From the NCBI GenBank assembly GCA_021106665.1, contig JAIOTR010000136.1, positions 1 to 19,104 of the forward strand: a stretch of 19,104 nucleotides of DNA, in the 5' to 3' direction. A program made the position numbers and the translations under genes. Numbering within the stretch: the first letter of the stretch is position 1; each line of letters starts with the position of its first letter. Below, one piece after another: positions 7,273 through 15,050 of the stretch. The notes below the pieces were generated by a model. It saw nothing but the letters and a program-made list of their open reading frames with translations. It searched no databases and was not told the DNA's origin. The DNA is from Bacteroidales bacterium. GTDB lineage: Bacteria > Bacteroidota > Bacteroidia > Bacteroidales > JAADJA01.

Positions 7273-7722
7273 ATGTTTGATAAAAGTCAGGAAATACCCA
7301 TTGGATCTGATCATGGAGGTTTTGAATTAAAACAATTTTTGATTAAAAATTTATCAAAGGAAGGATATTTATTTAACGATTTGGGTACATATTCTGAAGA
7401 TAGCGTAGATTATCCTGATTTTATTCACCCGGTAGCTAAATCTATCAATGATGGATTAAATATATTTGGAATAATTATTTGCGGGAGTGGACAGGGTGCC
7501 AGCATGACGGCCAATAAGTACCCAAATGTAAGAGCAGCTTTATGCTGGAATTTAGAGCAGGCAGAGTTAACCAGGCTTCATAACAATGCTAATATAATAT
7601 CGCTTCCCGGACGGTTTTTAGATTTTAAAGTTGCAACTGAAATGGTAAAGGTATTTTTAGATACAGATTTTGAAAAAGGAAGGCATATTGATAGAATTAA
7701 TAAAATTCCTGTTTCTTTGTAA
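7273..7722 (+). CDS. rpiB: Ribose 5-phosphate isomerase B
   Basis: This cytoplasmic pentose-phosphate enzyme interconverts ribulose 5-phosphate and ribose 5-phosphate. The 149-residue length is typical. Seen motifs are IPIGSDHGGFELK at residues 8-20, DYPDFIHPVA near 47, IICGSGQGASMTANK at 68-82 with the catalytic-type cysteine C70, and RLHNNANII with H103. The GSGQGASMTANKYPNVRAALCW form is the Bacteroidota flavour of the family. A TTG at 7255 would add six residues (MKQFFN), but the -7 box at 7246-7253 places the ATG at 7273 as the likely start. It is the first gene of a + strand unit; the LutB-like gene follows after 17 bp. A related allose 6-phosphate or galactose 6-phosphate isomerase cannot be fully excluded. 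Confidence 0.93.
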   Translation: MFDKSQEIPIGSDHGGFELKQFLIKNLSKEGYLFNDLGTYSEDSVDYPDFIHPVAKSINDGLNIFGIIICGSGQGASMTANKYPNVRAALCWNLEQAELTRLHNNANIISLPGRFLDFKVATEMVKVFLDTDFEKGRHIDRINKIPVSL

Positions 7723-7739
7723 TTATTAATTGAACTTAT

Positions 7740-9119
7740 ATGCACGAAATTTACAATAAGTTCTTAAAGGATTCCGAAAAAAAGGCTTTCGATCTTGAGC
7801 ATCGCAACAAGATCAATTTCAATATTTCAAAATATGATGCTGCGGTAGCTAAAGGTAAGGAGCAGTATAAGGATATTGAACTGGCAAGAAAACGAGCTGC
7901 ATTCCTGAAACATCGCATTGTAAACAATCTTGAAAAGTACCTGATTGAGTTTGCTGCTAATTTTGAGAAAAAAGGCGGGAAGATTATCTGGGCATTAGAT
8001 AAGGATGAAGCCATCGTGGAAATTTTAGCATTAATGCGAAAGTATAATGCAAAACATGTGGTGAAATCCAAGTCCATGACCACTGAAGAAATTGAGATCA
8101 ATGAAGCGCTTGAAAATAATAATATCGAATCTCTGGAAACAGATCTTGGCGAATATATTGTTCAAATAGCTGGTGAAAAACCTTATCATATCGTAACGCC
8201 AGCTATGCATAAATCAAGGGATGATATTGCACAGCTTTTTAATGAAAAATTCAATACTCCCCGCGAAAGTACGCCGGAAGAACTTACGGGTTTTGTTCGT
8301 GACAAGCTGAGAGATAAGTTTGTAACTGCTGATATTGGAATTACCGGAGGAAATTTTCTGATTGCAGACACCGGATCAGTTTGCCTGACAGAAAACGAAG
8401 GTAATGGATTGATGTCAATGTCATTTCCTAAAGTACATATTGCCATCGTTGGTGTGGAAAAAATAATTCCATCCCTAATCGATCTTGATTTATTCTGGCC
8501 CTTATTATCATCTTATGGTACAGGACAAAAAATAACAGTTTATAATTCCATTATTTCTGGCCCAAAACAGGAAGATGAAACTGACGGACCTGAAGATATG
8601 TATCTTATTTTGCTTGAAAATAACCGCTCTGAAATTTTAAAACACGATGAGCAACGAGTTGCTTTGACTTGCATCCGTTGTGGCGCCTGCCTCAATGCCT
8701 GTCCGGTTTACAAAAATATTGGAGGTCACACATATAATACTACGTACAGCGGACCGATAGGATCTGTAATTACACCCTATTTGAAAGGTATTGAAAGTTA
8801 TAAGCATTTAAGCTTTGCTTCTTCGCTTTGTGGAAGCTGCACCGACGTATGCCCATTAAAAATTCCTATACATGAGTTACTCTTAAATAACAGGAATGAA
8901 TCTGTCAAATCAGGGTATGCTTCATCAAGTGAAAAAATATCCATATCAAGCATGAAGAGATTTCTTTCAAAGAGAAAAAGGATGGATATGTTTAATGCAA
9001 AGGTGAAAAATATGGGTATGCAAATGATTTTCAAAAATGCATGGGGACCCAGAAGAGAACTTCCAAAATTTGCAAAAAAATCTTTCCGTGAAATGTGGAT
9101 GGAAAAGGAAAGGAAATAG
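7740..9119 (+). CDS. LutB-like LUD-domain iron-sulfur protein
   Basis: The 459-residue protein combines an N-terminal LUD (LutB/LutC) domain, roughly residues 50-295, with a C-terminal double [4Fe-4S] ferredoxin domain. The cysteines are C311, C314, C317, C321 (CIRCGACLNACPVY) and C364, C367, C371 (LCGSCTDVCPLKI). LUD landmarks include KSKSMTTEEI near 110 and GITGGNFLIADTGSVCLTENEGN near 200-222. This is the architecture of B. subtilis LutB and E. coli YkgF, which act with LutA and LutC in L-lactate oxidation. No LutA or LutC gene is beside it here; the partners are rpiB (17 bp upstream) and a glycosidase gene (20 bp downstream). Family is firm; lactate as substrate is inferred only from the family. 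Confidence 0.9.
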   Translation: MHEIYNKFLKDSEKKAFDLEHRNKINFNISKYDAAVAKGKEQYKDIELARKRAAFLKHRIVNNLEKYLIEFAANFEKKGGKIIWALDKDEAIVEILALMRKYNAKHVVKSKSMTTEEIEINEALENNNIESLETDLGEYIVQIAGEKPYHIVTPAMHKSRDDIAQLFNEKFNTPRESTPEELTGFVRDKLRDKFVTADIGITGGNFLIADTGSVCLTENEGNGLMSMSFPKVHIAIVGVEKIIPSLIDLDLFWPLLSSYGTGQKITVYNSIISGPKQEDETDGPEDMYLILLENNRSEILKHDEQRVALTCIRCGACLNACPVYKNIGGHTYNTTYSGPIGSVITPYLKGIESYKHLSFASSLCGSCTDVCPLKIPIHELLLNNRNESVKSGYASSSEKISISSMKRFLSKRKRMDMFNAKVKNMGMQMIFKNAWGPRRELPKFAKKSFREMWMEKERK

Positions 9120-9139
9120 ATTTATAATTCAATCCAGCA

Positions 9140-10996
9140 ATGAAACAATTAATTATATTATTTTTTACATTAATTATAATTGTTGCATTATTAAGCTGTA
9201 CACATAATAAATCAACCTATATCTCTGAAAAACCAAAGCAGGTAATGATTGCTTTTTCAAAAGAGCAGATTGAGATTGGAGATGATTTGAGGAGCTTTGT
9301 AAAGGATATTACGTCTGAAGAGATTGAAGATGGTTTGAATATTATAAAATTTAACCTATCAGCAAAAAATTCTGCAATACCACCTAAAATTACCTTGGAA
9401 TGGAGCTTTCCTTCCATTGACATATACCAGTTCTGGAACTCCAATCTCCGAACCGATAAAGTCACTTATTATGGAAATGACATCCGGTCACGTGCTTCCA
9501 GCCAGGTTCCTTTGATCTCTTTTATCAACAGTAATGATCAGAACCGTTTTACTTTTGCACTATCTGACGCATTGAACAAAATCAATACGTATACCTGGTT
9601 AAGAGAAGAAGATTCAAAGTTTTATTGTAATGTAGAAATATTCAGCGAGCCACATCCTGCCATCACGGATTATTTTCTGGAAATAAGGATTGATCGGAGA
9701 AATATTCCTTTTTATCAATCAGTGAAAGAATCAACTGACTGGTGGGCTTCAATGGATAATTATAAACCAGCCCCAGTGCCCGATGCAGCAAAGCTTCCTA
9801 TGTACTCAACCTGGTACAGTTTTCATCAAAATTTAGTTGTAGAAGAGGTGGTTAAAGAATGCAGGCTTGGAAAAGAAATTGGGTTGGAAGCTGTGATTAT
9901 TGATGATGGATGGCAAACCAAGGACAATAAGCGGGGTTATGCCTATACAGGTGATTGGGAGCCTGAAAGAATTGGGGATATGAATGCTTTTGTAGATAGC
10001 GTTCATGCCATCGGAATGAAGTTTTTATTATGGTATTCATTGCCTTTTATTGGTGAAAAAGCAAAGCTTTACGATCAGTTCAAAGGAAAATACTTGCATC
10101 ATTGGGAAAGTCAGGGGACATGGGTGCTTGATCCACGCTATCCCGAAGTAAGAGAACATATAATTAATACCTATGAAACCGCCCTTACAGAGTGGAATCT
10201 GGATGGCTTTAAGCTTGATTTTCTCGGTTGGTTTTATGCTGATGAGAAAACGGATTTAACAGCTATAAATGGCCGTGATTTTGCCTCGGTGAATGAGGCA
10301 ACAGATAAGCTGATGACAGATATTATGGAAAGGTTGAGAAAACTAAAGCCTGAAATCATGATCGAATTTAGACAACCTTACATCGGCCCGCTTATGCGTA
10401 AATATGGAAATATGTTTCGTGCGGCTGATTGCCCGAACATGGAAGTGGTAAACCGGGTCAGAACAACGGATTTGAGAATTGCCTCTGGAAATACTGCAGT
10501 CCATTCTGATATGTTCATGTGGCACAAGGACGATCCGGTTGAAAGCGCAGCCCTTCAGATTTTGAATATCTTATTTTCTGTACCTCAACTTTCTGTTAAA
10601 CTGGATTCCATTCCTGAAGATCATTTTAAAATGGCAAAGTACTGGATGAATTACTGGAAAAAAAACAAGTCAGTTTTGCTGGATGGCCAATTTGTTCCTA
10701 AAAATCCTGGGGCGTTATATCCTGTTTTGAGATCATCAAGCAACAAGAAAGAAATTATTGCTGTATATACTGATCAGGTTATAGAAATTAATAAAACTAA
10801 ATTATCAGAGATTGATATCGTCAATGCAAAAGGCTCAACTTCAGTTATCCTGGATTTTGAACAAGATTTTGGAAAATCAAAGGTTCAAATTTTAAATTGT
10901 TTGGGAAAGTTAACTCAAGAGTCTTCTCAAAATTTTAAAGCAGGGCCAACAAAACTTTTGGTTCCCCCTTCCGGATTAATAAAAATCAGGAAATAA
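9140..10996 (+). CDS. Alpha-galactosidase-like glycoside hydrolase (GH36-type), lipoprotein
   Basis: The 618-residue protein has a signal peptide with lipobox ALLSC (lipidated C20), so it should sit on the outer or inner membrane. After a beta-rich N-terminal region comes a (beta/alpha)8 barrel from about residue 220, starting with TWYSFHQNL. It carries IIDDGWQ (D255, D256), WYSLPF, VLDPRYPEVREH, and DGFKLDFLGW with D360 as the probable nucleophile. D430 in FRAADCPN is the probable acid/base, 70 residues later, a spacing consistent with clan GH-D enzymes of family GH36. A C-terminal beta domain follows from about residue 540. The likely substrate is an alpha-galactoside, but this is inferred from fold and motifs only. 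It ends the rpiB-lutB unit and is convergent with the tlpA remnant. Confidence 0.8.
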   Translation: MKQLIILFFTLIIIVALLSCTHNKSTYISEKPKQVMIAFSKEQIEIGDDLRSFVKDITSEEIEDGLNIIKFNLSAKNSAIPPKITLEWSFPSIDIYQFWNSNLRTDKVTYYGNDIRSRASSQVPLISFINSNDQNRFTFALSDALNKINTYTWLREEDSKFYCNVEIFSEPHPAITDYFLEIRIDRRNIPFYQSVKESTDWWASMDNYKPAPVPDAAKLPMYSTWYSFHQNLVVEEVVKECRLGKEIGLEAVIIDDGWQTKDNKRGYAYTGDWEPERIGDMNAFVDSVHAIGMKFLLWYSLPFIGEKAKLYDQFKGKYLHHWESQGTWVLDPRYPEVREHIINTYETALTEWNLDGFKLDFLGWFYADEKTDLTAINGRDFASVNEATDKLMTDIMERLRKLKPEIMIEFRQPYIGPLMRKYGNMFRAADCPNMEVVNRVRTTDLRIASGNTAVHSDMFMWHKDDPVESAALQILNILFSVPQLSVKLDSIPEDHFKMAKYWMNYWKKNKSVLLDGQFVPKNPGALYPVLRSSSNKKEIIAVYTDQVIEINKTKLSEIDIVNAKGSTSVILDFEQDFGKSKVQILNCLGKLTQESSQNFKAGPTKLLVPPSGLIKIRK

Positions 10997-11034
10997 AGTT
11001 ATAACTGCTAATCAATAAGATTTTGTTGGAATTG

Positions 11035-11296
11035 TTATTCTCTCAGCAATTCTGATAGCTTTATATGTAGCTCTTCTTCCCGAAGGTTTTTAGCAATGAT
11101 AGTTCCTTTCGGATCAAGCAATACATTAGCAGGAATGGAATTAATAGCACAAAGCTTACCGGCTTCATTTCCCCAGCCTTTCAAATCTCCCAGATGATGC
11201 CAGGTCAGGCTATCAGCATTCACAGCTTCAATCCACTTTTCATGTTCCTTATCAAAAGATACATGTAATAATTAGTAATTCTAAAATCTTTTTCAT
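11035..11296 (-). pseudogene. Internally deleted TlpA-like thiol-disulfide oxidoreductase
   Basis: Two pieces of one gene remain. An ATG at 11294-11296 starts MKKILELLIITCIF, a typical signal-peptide beginning, then meets TGA at 11252-11254. In another frame the DNA encodes VSFDKEHEKWIEAV then WHHLGDLKGWGNEAGKL, AINSIPANVLLDPKGTIIAKNL and EEELHIKLSELLRE, ending at 11035. That is the C-terminal part of a TlpA/AhpC-TSA thioredoxin fold, including the cis-proline loop (SIPAN). The middle, with any DUF4369 domain and the CxxC active site, is missing. The two frames meet around 11254-11263. The start codon overlaps the stop of the upstream gene (ATGA), so the gene was once coupled into that operon. 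A shorter product from the GTG at 11223 is possible but would lack the active site. Confidence 0.8.
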
Positions 11297-12222
11297 ATAC
11301 CTGTAGTATTTAAATTCCCCAGGCTTACAGTTATCAATCTATTTTTAGTAGCATCATCATCATCATAGAGCCTTATAGTTACCTGAAGGTGCAAATTGTA
11401 AACACTGATATTTGTTTCTTTCGACTTTATCATCCCAACTTTTAATATGTCAGAGTTGATAATGCCATATTTTCTTGATGGTTCATTTTCAAAAATTTCA
11501 TCATTATTTTCTAGAAACTTTTTGTCGTATCCTTTACTAAACTCATAAATATTAGCAATATCTTCCAAAGTAACAATTTGTAAATTTTCAACACCATCTA
11601 AGTTTGTTGTAAACCATGAATGAACGTGTTCATCAATAAGGCATCGGTTCAGGTCGTCTTTAATGAGTATGCGGGCATTGTTTATGATAGCCCTACCGTA
11701 AAAATTATTGTTAAAGGAATAAATTTTATCGTGTGTAATGGCATAGCGCATGTTAACGGCGCCAATTATTCTTCTGAGTTTGGGATAAAAATGAAATGAA
11801 TTATAAGCCCTGAGAATGATGGCAAAATTACTGGCAAAAAGCAGGGAATGCAAAGGATTTTCAAATATCAAAAATCCACCATCTCCGGTACTTATATAGT
11901 TTTTCCAAATTTGATCTTTTGTATAGTGTTGAAATATAAATTTATGATTTCGGAAGCATAGTTTAATTGTGGCCTCAAACAACGTTTTCAACAGAAATGG
12001 TATCAGGGCTTGTTCAAATCGTCCATAAGCGCTGTATTGATACATATCAATTCCCAGCACAGAAACCCTGTTGATTTTTTCATATTGGATATATTTTTCA
12101 AGATCATTCAAAAGATCAGTATGGTCTGGAATTATATTGGTTTTGTCGAATACAACCCTTTTATCGGTTTTATCAAGGATTCTCTCAATACATTCGGCGT
12201 TTAGTTTTTTAATTCTTTTCAT
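11293..12222 (-). CDS. Divergent class III nucleotidyl cyclase-like protein
   Basis: No close named family is recognised for this 309-residue soluble protein, but its central region resembles a class III adenylate/guanylate cyclase homology domain. GIDMYQYSAY (D59) aligns with the first metal-binding FxDIxGFS motif. STGDGGFLIF (D114) aligns with the second metal aspartate. IGAVNMRYAITHD followed by FYGRAIINNARILI (176-187) matches the RxGIxxG and GxxVNxAAR motifs. R184 is in register, but the catalytic Asn position holds I180, with Asn at 181-182. Activity is therefore uncertain. I start at the ATG at 12222 (MKRIKKLNAEC), 7 bp after the glycosyltransferase stop; an ATG at 12285 would force a 56-bp overlap. 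The C-terminal 100 residues look like a separate beta-rich domain. Its stop overlaps the tlpA remnant's start. Confidence 0.7.
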   Translation of the reverse strand: MKRIKKLNAECIERILDKTDKRVVFDKTNIIPDHTDLLNDLEKYIQYEKINRVSVLGIDMYQYSAYGRFEQALIPFLLKTLFEATIKLCFRNHKFIFQHYTKDQIWKNYISTGDGGFLIFENPLHSLLFASNFAIILRAYNSFHFYPKLRRIIGAVNMRYAITHDKIYSFNNNFYGRAIINNARILIKDDLNRCLIDEHVHSWFTTNLDGVENLQIVTLEDIANIYEFSKGYDKKFLENNDEIFENEPSRKYGIINSDILKVGMIKSKETNISVYNLHLQVTIRLYDDDDATKNRLITVSLGNLNTTGI

Positions 12223-12229
12223 GGTTATT

Positions 12230-13381
12230 TTATTTTTTGATGGTTCTTCCTTTCCAGTTGTATGAGCTAATAATTCCCAAAGCACCTGTGATTATGATAT
12301 AAACCGGATATAAAAAAATTAATGGAAACGAATACAAGAACATCCTGCTACGTTTTACAAAGTTACCTATTCCGATCAATATCGGTAGCTCAATTAATGA
12401 TTTTAAAATAAATCCAAGGATTATGAATTTGAATACAGGGGCGTAAATTATCGATAACATTAGTCCACAAACCAATAATAAGTTGGTCATATATACGGAA
12501 AAAGAAACAATCAATATTTTTATATCATACCCTTTATTTTTGGATGCCCATCGTGTTCTTTGGTGAAAAAAATCACGAACTGACTTTTTGGCTTCAGTAA
12601 AAACAATGGCGCTATTATTTTTCAAAAACCGGACTGATTTATATCCAAATTTTTTCCTGATCTTGAGCAACAGAAAAACGTCATCCCCTGAAGAAAAAGC
12701 GTCACTCCCAAAACCTCCTACTTCGAGAAATGTCTTTTTTTCATATACCAGGTTAGCGCCGTTACACATTATCGGCCTGCCTATCCGGATTGCCCCGCCC
12801 GTAATTGCAATCAGGCTCAAAAACTCGAGGGTTTGAATTTTCTCAAAAATAGAAGTTTCGTTATGAAAACAAACCGGGCCAACGATCATCCTCGGCCTTT
12901 CAGGCTCATAAAGCGAAACAAATGATCCCAACCATTTTTTACCCATCCTGCAATCAGCATCTGTTGTTATAATAAGATCTCCTCCAGAATCATCAATAGC
13001 TAGATTTATAGCCTTTTTCTTATATGCCTGGTTTGGTTTTTCTTTTGTAATGTTAATAAGCTTTATTTGGTTTTCAGGATGCTGGGAAATGAAGCTTTCT
13101 ACTATAGTAGCTGTTTTGTCAGTTGAGTTGTCATTAACGATAAAAATTTCATATAGCTCTGTCGGATAATCCTGTAAGATTAAGTCGTTCAATAAGTTTT
13201 CAATATTTTGTTCTTCATTGCGGGCAGCTATAATAATACTGGCTTTTGTCTGGAAATTGCTTTGTACAGGCTCATAAGTTTTTAAACTATACCAACCGAT
13301 GGTATAACCAAAAATGATGAAATAATATACAACGCCAAAGAAGATAAGAAGAATATAGAATATGGTTATAGGATCAGCCAT
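12230..13381 (-). CDS. Family 2 glycosyltransferase, membrane-bound
   Basis: The 383-residue protein has an N-terminal membrane helix (about 7-29), a cytoplasmic GT-A catalytic domain, and about three C-terminal helices (from about 287 on). Catalytic signatures are ASIIIAARNEEQNIENLL (47-64), VNDNSTD with D84, the metal-binding DAD at 141-143, the acceptor-side SGDD (231-234) and QRTRW (274-278), as in processive and membrane-anchored GT2 enzymes. The sugar donor and acceptor are not readable; a lipid or cell-surface glycan acceptor is likely. Its start overlaps the flippase gene end by 8 bp, and the next gene begins 7 bp after its stop, so it is the second gene of a tight operon. Confidence 0.9.
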   Translation of the reverse strand: MADPITIFYILLIFFGVVYYFIIFGYTIGWYSLKTYEPVQSNFQTKASIIIAARNEEQNIENLLNDLILQDYPTELYEIFIVNDNSTDKTATIVESFISQHPENQIKLINITKEKPNQAYKKKAINLAIDDSGGDLIITTDADCRMGKKWLGSFVSLYEPERPRMIVGPVCFHNETSIFEKIQTLEFLSLIAITGGAIRIGRPIMCNGANLVYEKKTFLEVGGFGSDAFSSGDDVFLLLKIRKKFGYKSVRFLKNNSAIVFTEAKKSVRDFFHQRTRWASKNKGYDIKILIVSFSVYMTNLLLVCGLMLSIIYAPVFKFIILGFILKSLIELPILIGIGNFVKRSRMFLYSFPLIFLYPVYIIITGALGIISSYNWKGRTIKK

Positions 13382-14420
13382 TCGAAGTGCGTTTTCTGAA
13401 AAACCTCAAGCGGTAAACGAAAAATGTACCCAAAATAGCAGGTATTGCAAGGTTAATCAGCCATAAAGATGAAGACGAAGAAATTATTCCAATATTGATT
13501 TGATCTGTTAGCTCAGAAAAACGTTCAAAATATAAACCGATAAAATACAGCGAAACAGACCCTCTTATACCAAGTTCAGCAAGCGTAACGGTTGGAATTG
13601 CTGTCATAATGAAAAATACCAATGATATTATCATTAATCCATGAAGCAGTGGGATTTCAACAGAAAAAGTCATGAGAAATAAATAAAACTGCAAAGCAAA
13701 AACACAATATCGGAGAAAACTCAATAATAAAACAGTTGAAAGTTCAAATGTTGAAAATGTTGAAATGACTGAAAAATATTCATTAAAATGAACAAAGCGT
13801 TTATTTAATATCCGGCTAACAAAATTTGGTAAAGAAGTAATGTTTAGAAAAATCAAAATGAAAGTTGCAATGATCACAACTACAAGTAAAATAATTCCAT
13901 AATACAGGTAATAATAGTCGGCATATAATTCGGTATTTCTAATGTATATCGGAATGTAAAATAATAAACTAATGGCCCCAACCACAATAGTTACCAGCAA
14001 CTGACTCATGCTGCCGACCATTGTAATAAATACACCTTTCCATGGATTTGCCTTTTCCAGAATAAATACACGTCCAAACCATTCTCCAATTCTATTGGGT
14101 GTAAATATGCTCACAGAAATGCCTGATAATATTGCCTCAAATGCTTTTAAAAATGAAACACGTTCAATCTTATTGATTAGAAATTGCCACTTCAATGATT
14201 CGATCCCCCAATTAACGATCATCAGAATTGTTATCCACACAATAAAAAAATAAATATGAGGTTGGTCAACCAGGTCCATAAATGAGCTAACCACATAATC
14301 CAGCTTCCTGTGATAGAATACCTGTTTGTAAATGAAATAATAGGTGGCAAAGATTATAGCCAACCTTACAATTAAATTGTAGGTTTTGTTTTTATGTATA
14401 TTTGTAAAGTACTTATTCAC
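13374..14420 (-). CDS. Flippase-like membrane protein (LPG synthase TM / UPF0104 family)
   Basis: The 348-residue protein is almost entirely hydrophobic, with about eight to nine predicted helices. It carries the family's typical segments: WGIESLKWQFLI near residue 69, LSGISVSIFTPNRIGEWFGR near 93-112, and a late stretch reading TAIPTVTLAELGIRGSVS. This matches the transmembrane half of lysylphosphatidylglycerol synthases, but the soluble aminoacyl-transferase half is absent, so it is not MprF. Stand-alone members are thought to help glycolipid synthesis or transport and often sit beside a GT2 gene, as here. The start is GTG at 14418-14420; an in-frame TGA two codons upstream leaves no earlier option. 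A -7 box lies just upstream. It is the first gene of the operon. Confidence 0.85.
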   Translation of the reverse strand: MNKYFTNIHKNKTYNLIVRLAIIFATYYFIYKQVFYHRKLDYVVSSFMDLVDQPHIYFFIVWITILMIVNWGIESLKWQFLINKIERVSFLKAFEAILSGISVSIFTPNRIGEWFGRVFILEKANPWKGVFITMVGSMSQLLVTIVVGAISLLFYIPIYIRNTELYADYYYLYYGIILLVVVIIATFILIFLNITSLPNFVSRILNKRFVHFNEYFSVISTFSTFELSTVLLLSFLRYCVFALQFYLFLMTFSVEIPLLHGLMIISLVFFIMTAIPTVTLAELGIRGSVSLYFIGLYFERFSELTDQINIGIISSSSSLWLINLAIPAILGTFFVYRLRFFRKRTSNG

Positions 14421-14431
14421 GCGTCAGTTTG

Positions 14432-14439
14432 CAAAGTTA
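14432..14439 (-). promoter_or_regulatory. -7 box for the flippase/glycosyltransferase operon
   Basis: Read on the - strand, TAACTTTG matches TAnnTTTG exactly, 11 bases before the GTG start at 14420, giving an almost leaderless transcript. The site overlaps an 8-bp palindrome TTTGCAAA (14428-14435) in the 29-bp gap between divergent genes. No -33 partner is obvious, since that position falls inside the ruvC coding region. Confidence 0.5.
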
Positions 14440-14449
14440 AGGTCTTATT

Positions 14450-15001
14450 TTGAAATCAGAGCGAATAATAATGGGCATTGATCCCGGAACCAATATTATG
14501 GGTTACGGGCTTATTCATCATAAAGGTTCAAGCGCCGAGATTTTATCATTGGGCGTTGTCCAGTTAAACAAGTACAGCAATCAGGCATTAAAACTAAAAA
14601 AAATATTTGAAAGAACACTAGCTTTAATTGATGAATATCAACCTGATGAACTTGCAATAGAAGCTCCATTCTACGGAAAGAACGTCCAGTCGATGCTAAA
14701 ATTAGGCAGGGCTCAAGGTGTTGCAATGGCATCTGCCCTGTACAGGTCAATACCAATTTTTGAATATTCCCCTAAAAAAATTAAACAATCCATTACCGGT
14801 AATGGAAATGCATCCAAGGAACAGGTTGCAGCCATGCTTATAAATTTTTTTTCCATTCAACAACCACCAAAATACCTTGATGCTACTGACGGGCTTGCAG
14901 TTGCTGTTTGTCATTATTTCCAAAAATCAACCGAAACAACCAAAGATAATTATTCCGGATGGAAACAGTATATTTCAAAAAATCCGGATAGAATTAAATG
15001 A
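14450..15001 (+). CDS. ruvC: Holliday junction resolvase RuvC
   Basis: This is the structure-specific endonuclease that resolves Holliday junctions with RuvAB. The 183-residue protein keeps the four catalytic acids: D11 (GIDPGTN), E71 (LAIEAPFYGKN), D144 and D147 (YLDATDG). FYGKNVQSMLKLGRAQG and the C-terminal YSGWKQYISKNP are Bacteroidota-typical. The start is taken as TTG at 14450, because homologues carry RII-GIDPGT and the next in-frame ATG (14471) would remove most of the first beta strand. An in-frame TAA lies four codons upstream of the TTG, so no earlier start exists. The weak -7-like TTATTTTG at 14445-14452 overlaps the TTG, which leaves the start choice slightly open. It is divergent from the flippase operon. 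Confidence 0.94.
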   Translation: MKSERIIMGIDPGTNIMGYGLIHHKGSSAEILSLGVVQLNKYSNQALKLKKIFERTLALIDEYQPDELAIEAPFYGKNVQSMLKLGRAQGVAMASALYRSIPIFEYSPKKIKQSITGNGNASKEQVAAMLINFFSIQQPPKYLDATDGLAVAVCHYFQKSTETTKDNYSGWKQYISKNPDRIK

Positions 15002-15050
15002 AGATTTTTGTCAAATCTCACCCCGAACCCCGTAACAGGTAGCTTTTATT

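Noticed and set aside
12223..12285. Longer start at 12285 for the cyclase-like protein
   Set aside because: It would overlap the glycosyltransferase gene by 56 bases. The ATG at 12222 fits the tight operon spacing.
11293..14420. Pycsar or CBASS-type defence cassette
   Set aside because: A cyclase-like protein is present, but the neighbours are a glycosyltransferase and a flippase-like protein, with no recognisable nucleotide-sensing effector, nuclease or TIR protein, and the catalytic Asn position is altered.
13374..14420. Full MprF lysylphosphatidylglycerol synthase
   Set aside because: Only the transmembrane half is present at 348 residues; the cytosolic aminoacyl-transferase domain is absent.
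15002..15018. Hairpin AGATTT/AAATCT after ruvC as a terminator
   Set aside because: The stem is only six A+T-rich pairs and no T tract follows it on +; too weak to call.
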